From assembly GCA_050633505.1 (NCBI GenBank), contig JBOEGQ010000004.1:496001-560000 (forward strand): DNA of 64,000 bases. Reading direction: 5' to 3'. Position 1 is the stretch's first letter; every line of letters begins with the position of its first letter. The notes beneath the pieces are model-generated. The model ran no database searches. It was not told the origin of the DNA and saw nothing but the letters and a program-made list of their open reading frames with translations. The translations under genes and the position numbers were made by a program. Of the stretch, positions 17,906-27,074 are shown one piece after another. The DNA is from UBA1672 sp050633505 (GTDB lineage: Bacteria; Pseudomonadota; Alphaproteobacteria; Micavibrionales; Micavibrionaceae).

Positions 17906-18412
17906 TTAAGACACAAGCCTGTAAAACAAATGCGCACCAATATCCGCACATGGCTTTTTCCCCTTTGCCCAATATGGTTTAATCGCCTTTGTGTGGTAAT
18001 GCGTTGCGCCTTCGGTGACATCACCTTCTAACGAACCAATCACAGCCCGCCGTGCAACACGCATGGCACTGGCAAAATACAAATCCCCCTCATCAACGGA
18101 TGAAAGCTTTTTAAAATTTGGATCAGACCTGTTCCAACATGAAAATTGATACGGCTTTTGACAAACTTGAATAATATTATTCCCCCACCAAAAACCGCCT
18201 CTACTTTCTGCAATACGCGCACGATTGAGAATAACATTGGCAACGGCCTCCATTCCCTCTACGCCCTCACCGCGTGCCTCCCCCCAAAGGGTACGAGCCA
18301 ACACATCAATTGTCATTTCGTTATAGAATGCTTGTGATTGATTATTTTCATTCAGACGCGATGAATCGCCTGAGCCGCCTTCAATGGCGACCAGCCTTGG
18401 TCGTTTGCTCAT
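17906..18412 (-). CDS. Cell wall hydrolase (SleB/CwlJ family), probable endolysin
   Basis: 168 residues. The Hydrolase_2 (SleB/CwlJ) domain runs from about residue 33 to the end: LARTLWGEARGEGVEGM with the catalytic Glu, then AVANVILNRARI, CQKPYQFSCW and GATHYHTKAIKPYWA. Family members cleave glycan strands or cross-links of peptidoglycan. There is no signal peptide, so release probably depends on the holin encoded downstream. AAGGAG directly precedes the ATG. Position in the lysis cassette supports the endolysin role. Confidence 0.87.
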   Translation of the reverse strand: MSKRPRLVAIEGGSGDSSRLNENNQSQAFYNEMTIDVLARTLWGEARGEGVEGMEAVANVILNRARIAESRGGFWWGNNIIQVCQKPYQFSCWNRSDPNFKKLSSVDEGDLYFASAMRVARRAVIGSLEGDVTEGATHYHTKAIKPYWAKGKKPCADIGAHLFYRLVS

Positions 18413-18429
18413 TATTTTCTCCTTAAAAT

Positions 18430-18753
18430 CTATTTTCTGTTTCGAACGCTGGTTGCTTCTGCTTTTAATGCTGTTTGATCCAACTTCTTTTCAATACGTA
18501 GTAAATGACCAACAAGCCGCCCCTCTAACGCACGTAAATCTCTTTGTGATGCATATGTCTTTGCAACCTCTAACTTAAACGCATGCAAAGCTTCACGCAG
18601 TTGATCGCATCGATGGTCTAGCAATCTCTGCACATCATCTACTTTACGTCCTGTATCTCCGCGCACACGCCAAATCATCCATAACAATCCGGTCATCGCA
18701 GGCAAATCTACAACGGTGATCCACCACATAAGATCATTTGATATTTCTGTCAT
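18430..18753 (-). CDS. Small membrane/coiled-coil protein, possible inner-membrane spanin
   Basis: 107 residues. One N-terminal membrane helix (about 8-28, LMWWITVVDLPAMTGLLWMIW) is followed by about 70 residues of heptad-like charged helix. This is the shape of an i-spanin (Rz-like) or of the small lysis-associated proteins found beside large terminase in alphaproteobacterial podoviruses. It begins 30 bases after terL ends and lies just before the endolysin. The function is inferred from shape and position only. Confidence 0.5.
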   Translation of the reverse strand: MTEISNDLMWWITVVDLPAMTGLLWMIWRVRGDTGRKVDDVQRLLDHRCDQLREALHAFKLEVAKTYASQRDLRALEGRLVGHLLRIEKKLDQTALKAEATSVRNRK

Positions 18754-18783
18754 TTTCCTATCCAGTTCACTGCTTTGTTACTT

Positions 18784-20268
18784 TCAAACTTTAAAATCAC
18801 TTTGCGCCATTTGAGGTTTTCCACCGCGCATCCAGCGGTGCTGCCCTTGGCTATAAACACGCTCAAGCCGATCCGGGTGCTGTGACAATGCACCGGCCAC
18901 TGCATCCAATCCATCATCATGCCCTTTACTGGTTTTAGGTCGCCACTCACGCATCTCCATGAAGAACGGTGTCTTTTGTACGCTTTCTTGAACATAGAGA
19001 CGCTTTGCCGCCATCAAGGCATCCAACCCTTCTATAATGCGTATGGCTTTAGGCTTATTCGAATGGCATTCATATACCCGTGCAGGGCAATGCTCTTTAA
19101 CAAGAATATTACGCAAAATATTAGGTAAAAACCGTCCAATTCCATTCATTTCAATGGCAATAGAGGGCACATAAAATCGCTTTAAAATCTCAGAGACAAT
19201 ATACGCCTGCTGGCTGGCTTCATCCATTTCACTATGTTCATCAAGGCGAATATATTCCAGATGGTGTAAGTAGTAATTCCCATCATCATCAGAAAAAACA
19301 ATGGCAAGGACGCTATTATCCCCTCCTGCTTTTCCAAAGGCAGGATCCCACCACGCCGACACACCAACCATTTTACGCATCCCCAAAAACAGAGTGTTCA
19401 AGGTTTTGTCATATATAAGATCTTCATTATAAATTTGTAAAAGATCAGGGTTTAAGTGCCCCTCCATAATATTTACAAATTTCAACATCATCTGGGAGGC
19501 AAACTTGTTAGGCCCTGTCGCCGTTTTTATTTGTTCAATATCTGACAATGTATAGCGCTCTGGCCAAATACTTTGCCCCTCATTATCTAAAATTGGTAAA
19601 GTAAAACGTGTAAACCCGTCCAGATACGGGCGTTCCTCCCCAATTTCATGACGCGCGACATCTGCATAAATTGAATAATAATCATGCGGCGTCCCGACAT
19701 AAAGCTGCGTCCCGCCAGCGGTCAGAACATAAGATATTTCTGCAAGTCGTTCCCTTAAGTTCTGGCGCTTTTCCGCGCTGTCACATGTATTGGGTACCTC
19801 AACATCATCGCAAATCACAATATCAGCCCTGCTGCCCGTGATATTCGCACTGATCCCTTTCGCGATCATAGATGGATCACGTAATTCTAAATCCCGGGTA
19901 ATTGTAAAACGGTCTGACGCCCATTGATCTGCATTTTTAGGACGTAAAACAGAGGTCAATGGGTGACGTTCTATAATACGCTTAACATTGCGCACCATTT
20001 TTTTTGCCAACGTCAAATCCGCAGCCAGAACAAGAATTCGCAAATTCGGATCACGATATAACAACCATGCTGCAAAAATACCAACCAAAGTTGACTTTCC
20101 CGCACTACGAAATGCCATTAATAAAAGGCGCTTATCTCCGATTGCCCATCGGTTTTCAAGCCAGCTTGCAATTTTTAAATGTAAAAGCGGTGTTTTATAG
20201 TTCTGCTGTTGATTCCACAGCACCAAAAACAGGCGGAAATCCGCCTGTGCCATATCTTTGTCTGTCAT
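18784..20268 (-). CDS. terL: Phage terminase large subunit (T7 gp19-like)
   Basis: 494-residue DNA-packaging motor and nuclease. The ATPase domain has Walker A AFRSAGKST (about 52-60) and Walker B ADIVICDDVE (about 148-157), followed by TQLYVGTPHDYYSIY as in T7-type TerL. The RNase H-like nuclease domain has its first Asp in WWDPAFGKAGGD (about 306-317) and the last acidic pair in GHDDGLDAVAGAL (about 455-467). All key residues are intact, so packaging activity is plausible. It lies downstream of a small terminase candidate, separated from it by a lipoprotein gene. Confidence 0.93.
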   Translation of the reverse strand: MTDKDMAQADFRLFLVLWNQQQNYKTPLLHLKIASWLENRWAIGDKRLLLMAFRSAGKSTLVGIFAAWLLYRDPNLRILVLAADLTLAKKMVRNVKRIIERHPLTSVLRPKNADQWASDRFTITRDLELRDPSMIAKGISANITGSRADIVICDDVEVPNTCDSAEKRQNLRERLAEISYVLTAGGTQLYVGTPHDYYSIYADVARHEIGEERPYLDGFTRFTLPILDNEGQSIWPERYTLSDIEQIKTATGPNKFASQMMLKFVNIMEGHLNPDLLQIYNEDLIYDKTLNTLFLGMRKMVGVSAWWDPAFGKAGGDNSVLAIVFSDDDGNYYLHHLEYIRLDEHSEMDEASQQAYIVSEILKRFYVPSIAIEMNGIGRFLPNILRNILVKEHCPARVYECHSNKPKAIRIIEGLDALMAAKRLYVQESVQKTPFFMEMREWRPKTSKGHDDGLDAVAGALSQHPDRLERVYSQGQHRWMRGGKPQMAQSDFKV

Positions 20269-20281
20269 TGAAAAAACCTAT

Positions 20282-20911
20282 TTATTCTAAAGAAAAAGCC
20301 GTGACCTGAACATTTCGATCTTCATAATTATTCACCCCACCACGTGCCATGAGATCAGATTGAGGTACCATACAAATACTTTCGGCGCGTACTCCTGCTT
20401 CTTGCATTGCTTTAGATACTTCTGCAACGCGCTGTAAAGAAACCTTGAGCTTCCCCGCCGCGCTTCCCTCCCTATCTGAGTTTCCAACAACCAAGAATGC
20501 AACATGATCCTGATCCTGATATGCAGAAAACCTTTGATCAAAACCAGATGTACCGGATGCAGGATGGATAGTATTTTCATTAAAATAGTAAATGGATTTT
20601 AACCGCAAATCATTTGGTAAGTTATTACCAGAAGCATGTGTCGTCCATTTATCCCATTTTTCTTGATCAATCCAAGGGTCCCGTTCATTAATCTTAGGAA
20701 AGGAATCAGTGCGCGATAACTTGAATAATTCATCCCGTTCAATATCAGTTGCCCCGCTATAACATTGGAAGGTTGCCCGCATTTCACGCAACTCATACGC
20801 CAAATCCTTATCAGCAATAGGTTGCGTTTCAGGCATGGCTTCATCGTTGCCATGGCCACATCCCCAAAGCGCAAAACAAACCGTTAAAATCCCAGCGTAG
20901 CGATAACTCAT
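20282..20911 (-). CDS. Lipoprotein with C-terminal OmpA-like domain
   Basis: 209 residues from the ATG at 20911. The N-terminus is a lipoprotein signal peptide with lipobox LWGC (Cys near residue 17). The C-terminal 75 residues resemble the OmpA/MotB peptidoglycan-binding domain: GNSDREGSAAGKLKVSLQR, an AGVRAESI segment, and a final NNYEDRNVQV where OmpA has DRRVEI. Such proteins tie the outer membrane to murein. The open frame extends to 20989, but that overlaps the upstream gene and would bury the signal peptide. It lies between small and large terminase genes, the place where T7 encodes its spanins, so it may act in lysis, or it may be a lysogenic-conversion gene. Confidence 0.7.
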   Translation of the reverse strand: MSYRYAGILTVCFALWGCGHGNDEAMPETQPIADKDLAYELREMRATFQCYSGATDIERDELFKLSRTDSFPKINERDPWIDQEKWDKWTTHASGNNLPNDLRLKSIYYFNENTIHPASGTSGFDQRFSAYQDQDHVAFLVVGNSDREGSAAGKLKVSLQRVAEVSKAMQEAGVRAESICMVPQSDLMARGGVNNYEDRNVQVTAFSLE

Positions 20912-20948
20912 ATTATATAAATAATGCACTTGCACATTATATGTCAAA

Positions 20949-21257
20949 TCATTCCGTGCAATTCCACTCACCAATCTCGGCTTGCGCATTTTCGATCAGG
21001 CTCTGTAAAAGCTGATTATGCTCTACCCCGTCATTTTGTTCCGACTTCTCTATAATCTCATTGCCAAGCTTTAAGAGCAGTTGAATATGCACCAAAGAGA
21101 TCCTACAGGCCTCCTGCTGCTTTTTAATATCCGGGTAGGATGTTTCTATTTTACGTGAAACTTGCCTGTAATGCGCAAGTGCCGTTTCCAAAGCTTTTGG
21201 AAAGAAACGCTCCATCCGTGTTCGTGTTTCTTCCCGAAGACTGGTCATTGTGGTCAT
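20949..21257 (-). CDS. Putative terminase small subunit
   Basis: 102-residue, entirely helical, charged protein with a strong AAGGAA ribosome-binding sequence. I see no diagnostic motif. The assignment rests on position: it is downstream of the tail fibre and upstream of terL, exactly as gene 18 is in T7, and small terminase subunits of this group are about 90-120 residues and all-helical. It could instead be another small phage protein. Confidence 0.45.
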   Translation of the reverse strand: MTTMTSLREETRTRMERFFPKALETALAHYRQVSRKIETSYPDIKKQQEACRISLVHIQLLLKLGNEIIEKSEQNDGVEHNQLLQSLIENAQAEIGEWNCTE

Positions 21258-21320
21258 TGATATTCCTTAACCTAAAATAATTCTACGTTGCACCAATATG
21301 TATTAGTGGAAGAACACTCA

Positions 21321-23345
21321 TCATAACTTACTAACGATGTGCCACGCCCCGCCATCCGAAACCACTGTAATGGCATCATATTGCGATGAAAGAGGCTGAG
21401 CAAAATTATCAGGGCCTGATCCCCCCTGCTCACTCACCGTGATGACATTTGATGAACCGTCTGTTTTCTTAATTGTAACAGTTCGTCCGATCGCCGCCGC
21501 CGCATTTGCGGGGGGAAGGCGCGCAGTCATTACCCCGCCAAAGCTGGATAAAAGATACGTATCAACGGCCATGTCTATATCATATGTTCCCGACCCGTCG
21601 AAATAACGCGTATTACCAGCCGATCTGTTTGAGGCAATCACAAACCACTCTGCCCCGTTTGAAAGCACCATGACATAGTCATTTTCCGCGCCAAGGAAAA
21701 AGTCCCCACCATCTGGACCGGAACCTCCACCTTGCTCACCCACTGTCATCACATTGGAAGAGCTATCTATTTTCTTTACGACCATCATCGCACCTGTTGC
21801 ATCGCTTGCAAGGGGAAGTTCAACGTTCAGTGCCCCACCGAAACTAGATATCAAATGAATAGAATGCGACGCATCAAGACTGACCGTTCCACTGGCATCG
21901 ATATATTCTGTGTCAAAACGCTGCAATGTTGCATTCATGTCCGTAACACTGGTTTTCTGTAGATAGTTTTTATTCGGATATCCTGCGTTATAGGCACTAT
22001 ATTGCCCACCAGACAAATCCCATATCGCCGCACCATCACTGACAGACAGAAGGTTATAGATAGAGGTTTCAACAGACCCTGCCTCCAATTTAATATTAGG
22101 CACGAGATTATTGCTCTCTGCATATGGATTAAGAAGTAAAGTCTTGTCGGAATTTGCGCCAATGATAAAGCACCCCTGTGCCGTTCCCTTTACATTTGCC
22201 TCACAATCAATAAAGGCATTATTAAATCGCCCATCCTCAATAAAGAATCCTGCGCCCGATATATCCGCCCCTAAGGAATACGCGCGGCAAGCATGAAACT
22301 TATTGGCATTGGGCGTATCTCCATTTCCACTTTTGGTTAGATGGAACCCATGCACCGCCGGTTGTTCCACCAAAACACGTGCGAAGTTATTCCAATAACA
22401 TGGATAATTCGTATCTTCATATCCGTCTAATTGTACCCCGATATTCGGTGCAACAATTGTGATATCTGAAACAAAGCTTTGAACCACAGGGCGTGTCAGG
22501 CCAAACAATTTCACCCCTATATCACCGCTTTCAATACGAAAATTCGACAAATGGCAATGATCCTCTACAATTTCAATAACATTAAAATTATTGCCGGATG
22601 CTTTCAACACTGACTTTTGCCCCAAGCCGATTAAGCTTTGCCGTGCAGTAAGACGGATTGTTGAGGAAATCAAATATTCCCCTTCCGGTATATAAACCAC
22701 ATTATGCGCGGACAAGGCATTCTGGAATGCCAATGTATCATCATTAAGCCCGTCACCAAATGCGCCAAAATCTTTAACTGACGGCAAATCAGATAGCTTA
22801 TCAGATGTGGTTCTTGAAATTGCCCCCGTACCGGAAGCGAGATAATCCGGCGATGCCATTGCCCCCTCCAAGGAGACAGCAATCGGATTGCCATCCCCAT
22901 CAAATCCCAAGGCACGATTAGAACGACTGGCACGATCCGGTAAAACGGTACCCGCCGGGTTTTCCGTATCCGCATAGCGCAACATCACATCATTCTCACG
23001 ATTAACCTGCTGAAGTGCGGCGATCATATAGTCCAGTTCGTTATTGATACTTTGTGCGGAAAAATCACCACCTTCAATAAAGTCGGTGACACGTTCAATC
23101 GGCAAGTCACGCACCAATGTTATAATTGCCCCACTTTGTGGAGCAACGTTAAAGTCAATACTTCCTCCTCCATTTTCCCCTGCGCCATCAATGGTAAAGC
23201 CACTATTTTGCTTTGCCCCATTAATATAAACAGCCAAGTCTTCACTGGCAAAAATTGGAAACGGATAGCCATATAGCGTTTCTGTCCCGTTTGCGACATA
23301 GCGTATAATCGGTGTTATATCGGGCATTTTTATATGCTCACTCAT
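21321..23345 (-). CDS. Phage tail fibre/tailspike protein
   Basis: 674 residues in four parts. The first 120 resemble the T7 gp17-type N-terminal particle-binding domain (YPFPIFASEDLAVYING, then ERVTDFIEGGDFSAQSINNE). Residues about 190-480 start with VKDFGAFGDGLNDDT, the entry of a pectate-lyase-like right-handed beta-helix as in tailspikes. Two homologous modules of about 95 residues end the protein (481-580 and 581-674), each with LxSSFGG, KxxDxSSNVxTVxEQGG and GxWxxxS segments. Tailspikes bind or cleave surface polysaccharide. AGGAG precedes the ATG, and a terminator upstream isolates the gene from the preceding operon. Confidence 0.85.
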   Translation of the reverse strand: MSEHIKMPDITPIIRYVANGTETLYGYPFPIFASEDLAVYINGAKQNSGFTIDGAGENGGGSIDFNVAPQSGAIITLVRDLPIERVTDFIEGGDFSAQSINNELDYMIAALQQVNRENDVMLRYADTENPAGTVLPDRASRSNRALGFDGDGNPIAVSLEGAMASPDYLASGTGAISRTTSDKLSDLPSVKDFGAFGDGLNDDTLAFQNALSAHNVVYIPEGEYLISSTIRLTARQSLIGLGQKSVLKASGNNFNVIEIVEDHCHLSNFRIESGDIGVKLFGLTRPVVQSFVSDITIVAPNIGVQLDGYEDTNYPCYWNNFARVLVEQPAVHGFHLTKSGNGDTPNANKFHACRAYSLGADISGAGFFIEDGRFNNAFIDCEANVKGTAQGCFIIGANSDKTLLLNPYAESNNLVPNIKLEAGSVETSIYNLLSVSDGAAIWDLSGGQYSAYNAGYPNKNYLQKTSVTDMNATLQRFDTEYIDASGTVSLDASHSIHLISSFGGALNVELPLASDATGAMMVVKKIDSSSNVMTVGEQGGGSGPDGGDFFLGAENDYVMVLSNGAEWFVIASNRSAGNTRYFDGSGTYDIDMAVDTYLLSSFGGVMTARLPPANAAAAIGRTVTIKKTDGSSNVITVSEQGGSGPDNFAQPLSSQYDAITVVSDGGAWHIVSKL

Positions 23346-23380
23346 GTATTTCTCCTAATTCAAAAAGTGGAAAACCAAAT

Positions 23381-23406
23381 AAAAAAAGGCGCTAATCAGC
23401 GCCTTT
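23381..23406 (-). terminator. Rho-independent terminator upstream of the tail-fibre gene
   Basis: A perfect nine-base-pair stem (AAAGGCGCT with AGCGCCTTT) has a four-base loop and is followed on the minus strand by a T-run. It lies between the stop codon at 23438 and the tail-fibre start at 23345, so the tail fibre and lysis genes may need their own promoter or antitermination. Confidence 0.8.
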
Positions 23407-23437
23407 CATGAAATATTCTATTTTAAAAAACCAAGGA

Positions 23438-23896
23438 TTAATGCAGCCCTGCCGTATCAGTAACACAAACCTCATCCTCGAAATCAATAAACTCATTCTC
23501 TTGGGCAGAAACAACGACTCCTGCCCAATGCTCACTACAATATCCGTAAGTAAAATACTCACCCTGCTCTTCTTCAACCTTCTGCAAAGTTTCAAAAGAA
23601 CCATTCAGTATCATTGTATTCTCACCTTTAAAGAATACAGAGATATCCTTGTCCTGCGCCACCTGTTCAAAATTCGCCAAGAATGCAGCATTGCTCAAAC
23701 GGTTAATCTTCTGCTCTTGCTGCAACGGTGTTTCAGCAATGGTTTGATAATTTTCAATAACCAGAAAATCATGATTGTTCTGATTTTCTTCTGAAGACTG
23801 ATCCAACAATACATGTTGATTAAATTTCTTGTTCATACATTGATCCGTTTTATACATACACCCAAATAAAGATGACGGATCATAATCAAGGTGCAT
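23438..23896 (-). CDS. Hypothetical phage-cluster protein
   Basis: Unrecognised, about 152 residues from the ATG at 23896; starts at 23920, 23857 or 23836 are also possible because no Shine-Dalgarno sequence is clear. It is acidic and Gln/Asn-rich at the N-terminus, with a C-terminal region rich in aromatic residues and three cysteines. It lies between the internal virion-like protein and the tail fibre. That is where T7 has its large internal-core genes 15 and 16, but this protein is far too small to replace them. Confidence 0.5.
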   Translation of the reverse strand: MHLDYDPSSLFGCMYKTDQCMNKKFNQHVLLDQSSEENQNNHDFLVIENYQTIAETPLQQEQKINRLSNAAFLANFEQVAQDKDISVFFKGENTMILNGSFETLQKVEEEQGEYFTYGYCSEHWAGVVVSAQENEFIDFEDEVCVTDTAGLH

Positions 23897-23903
23897 CGGG
23901 AAA

Positions 23904-24365
23904 TCAAAACAAATCACCAATAAGGCCTGTAAGGCCGTTCACTTGGCTCTGTTCTTTCAACTGTTCACGTTGCAAAACGTTCAACTCTTTTTCTTGCTGA
24001 ACCTGTTCATCAACCGCCTTCACTTTCAATGCATCCAGCGCCTCTCTTTGTACTTTTTCTTCCTCGGACTCTTCTGTAATCCCCAGCAATACAGCCTGAG
24101 ATGATCCACCCCCCGCACCAACACCTTGCGCACCGAAATTGGCCCGTTGACGTGCAACAGAGCGCTTTAACGCATCTTTGCGATCTTGCTCTGCGACACT
24201 CGCATCCAGAGCAATACGGTCTTTTTCACGGTTTGCATCCTGTGTTAATTGCCGCTCTTCCAATGCCTGCTGTTGTTCCAACTGCTTTAAAGACTGGCTT
24301 GACTGCGCGGACTGGGTAATGCCACCAATCAATGCCGTTGTTAGAACCGTAGATAAAGCTCCCAT
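23904..24365 (-). CDS. Internal virion protein-like (T7 gp14 position)
   Basis: 153 residues. A short Gly/Ala-rich hydrophobic N-terminus (GALSTVLTTALIGGITQSA) is followed by a long Gln/Glu/Arg-rich coiled coil. RQRANFGAQGVGAGGGSSQ in the middle is a segment recurrent in internal structural proteins of podoviruses and related prophages. T7 gp14 forms the outer-membrane pore for DNA ejection and has similar size (196 residues) and composition. A GAAAGGA sequence precedes the ATG. Assignment is by motif and gene order. Confidence 0.6.
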   Translation of the reverse strand: MGALSTVLTTALIGGITQSAQSSQSLKQLEQQQALEERQLTQDANREKDRIALDASVAEQDRKDALKRSVARQRANFGAQGVGAGGGSSQAVLLGITEESEEEKVQREALDALKVKAVDEQVQQEKELNVLQREQLKEQSQVNGLTGLIGDLF

Positions 24366-24410
24366 TATTTTTTCCTTTCAAAACAAAAAATTATATTATC
24401 AATATGCCTA

Positions 24411-26366
24411 TTAATCGTTCACCTTGATTTCAGATGAAACCGATAACAATTCAAACGGTAACGGCACCGTTTGTTCAATCCGCCATAACGGTTTCGTGCC
24501 ATCTTTCTGCCATCCCAACGCACGCACTTTGATATCCCCGCTTACTTTGGGTAAAACGGAGCTTAGGATTTCATCCTCCCCAAGCTGTTTCAAAGCGATA
24601 TTTTTAAGTCCACGCCCAATATCAAGGCGTAAAGCCGCCGTTTCTTGTACCCGAAAGAGTGCCTCAACCAGACGCACTTTCCGTCCTGACCCGACACTCC
24701 CGATTTCATTAGGTGGTAGAGGCTCTACGATATGTGTGAATGGCAGCCCGATTTGCACTTCCTGCGCCGAAGCATTTAGCGTCACTGACCCGCTCTGCAC
24801 CTCCAGGTCAGGGTGCACCGCGCCATCCGAAACGATAGAAACAGATTCCCCATCAAGATGTTCAAGCCCCGACCATGTTTCTATCGCCGTTTCAGCCCCC
24901 CCCGACAGGGCAGAGTCCAGATAAAGTGCCTCATCCAAAACTTCGATAAAATAAGCACCTGCACGTTCAATCAGGAAATAAACCTCATCTCCCACCACGG
25001 ATACAGATCGTGCCTTCCCATTGGTATCATGTAGTGTCCACGCCGACACCTGTTCAGACCGAAAAACCGTTAGAGAAGCAAAGGCACCGTCATCACGAAC
25101 AACAAATAACAAGCGGTTACGCTGATCATAATCCTGATCCACGGGTGTTTTAATCACATGACGTGAAAGCAGCGCCAAATCATTAGAAACATACGCATCT
25201 TCTAAATCTGTATAGAGATACTCATGCAATTCACGTCCCGAACGCGCCATATATAATGTTGCCCCATCCACATTAACCGGCGGAATATAGCGATCTATTC
25301 TTGAACCTATGCGTGTTTGGCGGCTGATCTGTACGGAAACGGGGGTCAATGGATCACCTGTTACCACCCATTCTGCACCGGATGTAAAAACCTGCAAATG
25401 ACGAGAGGAAAATATACCTCGAATGGCATTCACCTGATCAGATAAAATGGAAAATTCAATGGCCTCATCATCCAGACCTTCACCCAGATCAAAATTATAA
25501 AGATCTCCGGACTTGGAAAGCCATAAACGGTTCGGCAAATCACGAGAGCCACCGATCACAAGGCGATCCTGATGAAAGGCTGCTGTAACCGGATAACCAT
25601 GCACCGGACTAAACGCTTGCTCAAACCAATCAATTGTCGGATCTGTATCAGGAATGTAAAAGAACTCAGGCTCATCTCCGCCCGGATCATCAGGATCATA
25701 CGCATCATTCGGTTTAGGGATCACGGTTGCACTCACCACTGTCGGAGAATCAAAATCCGTAATTAAAACCTCTACCCCCTGCACACGAAGACGTGTGTTC
25801 TCATGCCCAGATTCGAATACATCTTGAGATGCTGTAAGGGTAATATCACCACTTAACCCGCTTGGCGTTAACGTTACTTCGGATGCCACAAACTTATAAT
25901 ATGGCTGATGACGGATATTCTTATCCGTAAAAAACACCCAATCTGATAACGCCCAATTATCTACACCTATACGCACCAGTTTTTTCGGACTCACATCAGG
26001 ATGCGTTAAAAGCAACGTATCTGCACTTTGTGTCCATGCAAGCTGAGAAATTTGAGACAAACTCCACGGCGCAGGAAGGCTTGCCTCTTTCACACCACCG
26101 GAATAAATATCAATTTGATAATCCGTGATGACGAGAAGCGCGGTTTGCTGCGTATTGAATTCAAAGGCAATAAGCTTGCCATCGCCAGGTGCACTATCAA
26201 TATAGCCAAGACCAAAGCGGCGTTTCACCCCACCTGTCGGATTAATAAACACATTGCGTAACGTTAACGCGCCATTATCATAGGCACGTAAATCTCCACG
26301 CCCCAATAGCTCACTCGACACTTCACCGGCTGTGAATGTCGTTTTTACATCTCGTATTCTAGTCAT
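24411..26366 (-). CDS. Tail tubular protein B (T7 gp12-like nozzle)
   Basis: 651 residues. The N-terminus has the family opening TFTAGEVSSELLGRGDLR, AYDNGALTLRNVFINPTGG and VKRRFGLGYI. The middle contains AFHQDRLVIGGSRDLPNR and WLSKSGDLYNFDLG, the beta-propeller-type segments shared by podovirus nozzle proteins. The protein forms the distal tail tube through which DNA leaves. It follows tail tubular A after 18 bases. Length is normal for the family (about 650-800), and no truncation is visible. Confidence 0.88.
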   Translation of the reverse strand: MTRIRDVKTTFTAGEVSSELLGRGDLRAYDNGALTLRNVFINPTGGVKRRFGLGYIDSAPGDGKLIAFEFNTQQTALLVITDYQIDIYSGGVKEASLPAPWSLSQISQLAWTQSADTLLLTHPDVSPKKLVRIGVDNWALSDWVFFTDKNIRHQPYYKFVASEVTLTPSGLSGDITLTASQDVFESGHENTRLRVQGVEVLITDFDSPTVVSATVIPKPNDAYDPDDPGGDEPEFFYIPDTDPTIDWFEQAFSPVHGYPVTAAFHQDRLVIGGSRDLPNRLWLSKSGDLYNFDLGEGLDDEAIEFSILSDQVNAIRGIFSSRHLQVFTSGAEWVVTGDPLTPVSVQISRQTRIGSRIDRYIPPVNVDGATLYMARSGRELHEYLYTDLEDAYVSNDLALLSRHVIKTPVDQDYDQRNRLLFVVRDDGAFASLTVFRSEQVSAWTLHDTNGKARSVSVVGDEVYFLIERAGAYFIEVLDEALYLDSALSGGAETAIETWSGLEHLDGESVSIVSDGAVHPDLEVQSGSVTLNASAQEVQIGLPFTHIVEPLPPNEIGSVGSGRKVRLVEALFRVQETAALRLDIGRGLKNIALKQLGEDEILSSVLPKVSGDIKVRALGWQKDGTKPLWRIEQTVPLPFELLSVSSEIKVND

Positions 26367-26384
26367 ACCTTTTCCCTTCCCCGC

Positions 26385-26954
26385 TTAATCCCTGACATGG
26401 ACAAGTGTGAAATCCTCAATTTTATTTGGCGTGTCTTGCTGTGCATCGATTTGACGCGCCCGTGCGAATTCCCGTTCTGCCATAGAAAACATAGCCTCCG
26501 ACCGTGATGTATTTTCCGTCACCGGAATAGTAAACTCCGCCGCCAGACGTACCATTAAGGCCTGATCAAAAAACGGTGGAAAGCTCTCCTCTGCCGGACG
26601 ATAAATATATGTAAGAATCACTTCGGAAACATCAGCATGCAACACATTACCAATGACACGATACCCTAGCCCACGACCTCGTCCGCTTGCCCCCAAACTA
26701 AGAGCGCGCAAGAAATCATTCGGAAGTTGAAACGCATACGCATAGTCGGCCAGAGGATCTGCTTCCAAGCGACTAAGTTGCACCTGCCCTGTTGCGAAAC
26801 TCCACGCATATGCAGATAGGAGTGCATCACGCGTCTGCCCGTATAAAGCACCAGCAATTTCACTTTCTGCGGTTCCGTCATCAAAACCGCTAATAGGCGC
26901 CGCCCCGACTTTTATTAAGGCACGCGCACATAATCCTATATCGGATAAGGCCAT
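26385..26954 (-). CDS. Tail tubular protein A (T7 gp11-like adaptor)
   Basis: 189 residues, the usual size (about 190-200). It opens LSDIGLCARALIKVGAAPI and continues DALLSAYAWSFATGQVQLSRL, then YAYAFQLPNDFLRALSL, all typical of the podovirus head-tail adaptor that docks beneath the portal. AAAGGAG precedes the ATG. A terminator separates it from the upstream gene, so transcription of the tail genes may start in the short gap. Confidence 0.88.
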   Translation of the reverse strand: MALSDIGLCARALIKVGAAPISGFDDGTAESEIAGALYGQTRDALLSAYAWSFATGQVQLSRLEADPLADYAYAFQLPNDFLRALSLGASGRGRGLGYRVIGNVLHADVSEVILTYIYRPAEESFPPFFDQALMVRLAAEFTIPVTENTSRSEAMFSMAEREFARARQIDAQQDTPNKIEDFTLVHVRD

Positions 26955-27010
26955 TATATCTCTCCTTTTTCATTAATATACAAACAGGATGCCCGAAGTA
27001 CTTCAGACAT

Positions 27011-27040
27011 AAAAAAAGCCCCGTTTAAAAAAGCGGGACT
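27011..27040 (-). terminator. Rho-independent terminator before the tail tubular genes
   Basis: On the minus strand AGTCCCG pairs with CGGGGCT (one G-T wobble), extended by T/A pairs, and a run of seven T follows. It lies 35 bases after the stop codon of the preceding minus-strand gene and 57 bases before tail tubular A. Confidence 0.75.
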
Positions 27041-27074
27041 TAAATCTTTTATAGCTATTTTAGAAGTTGGGTTT

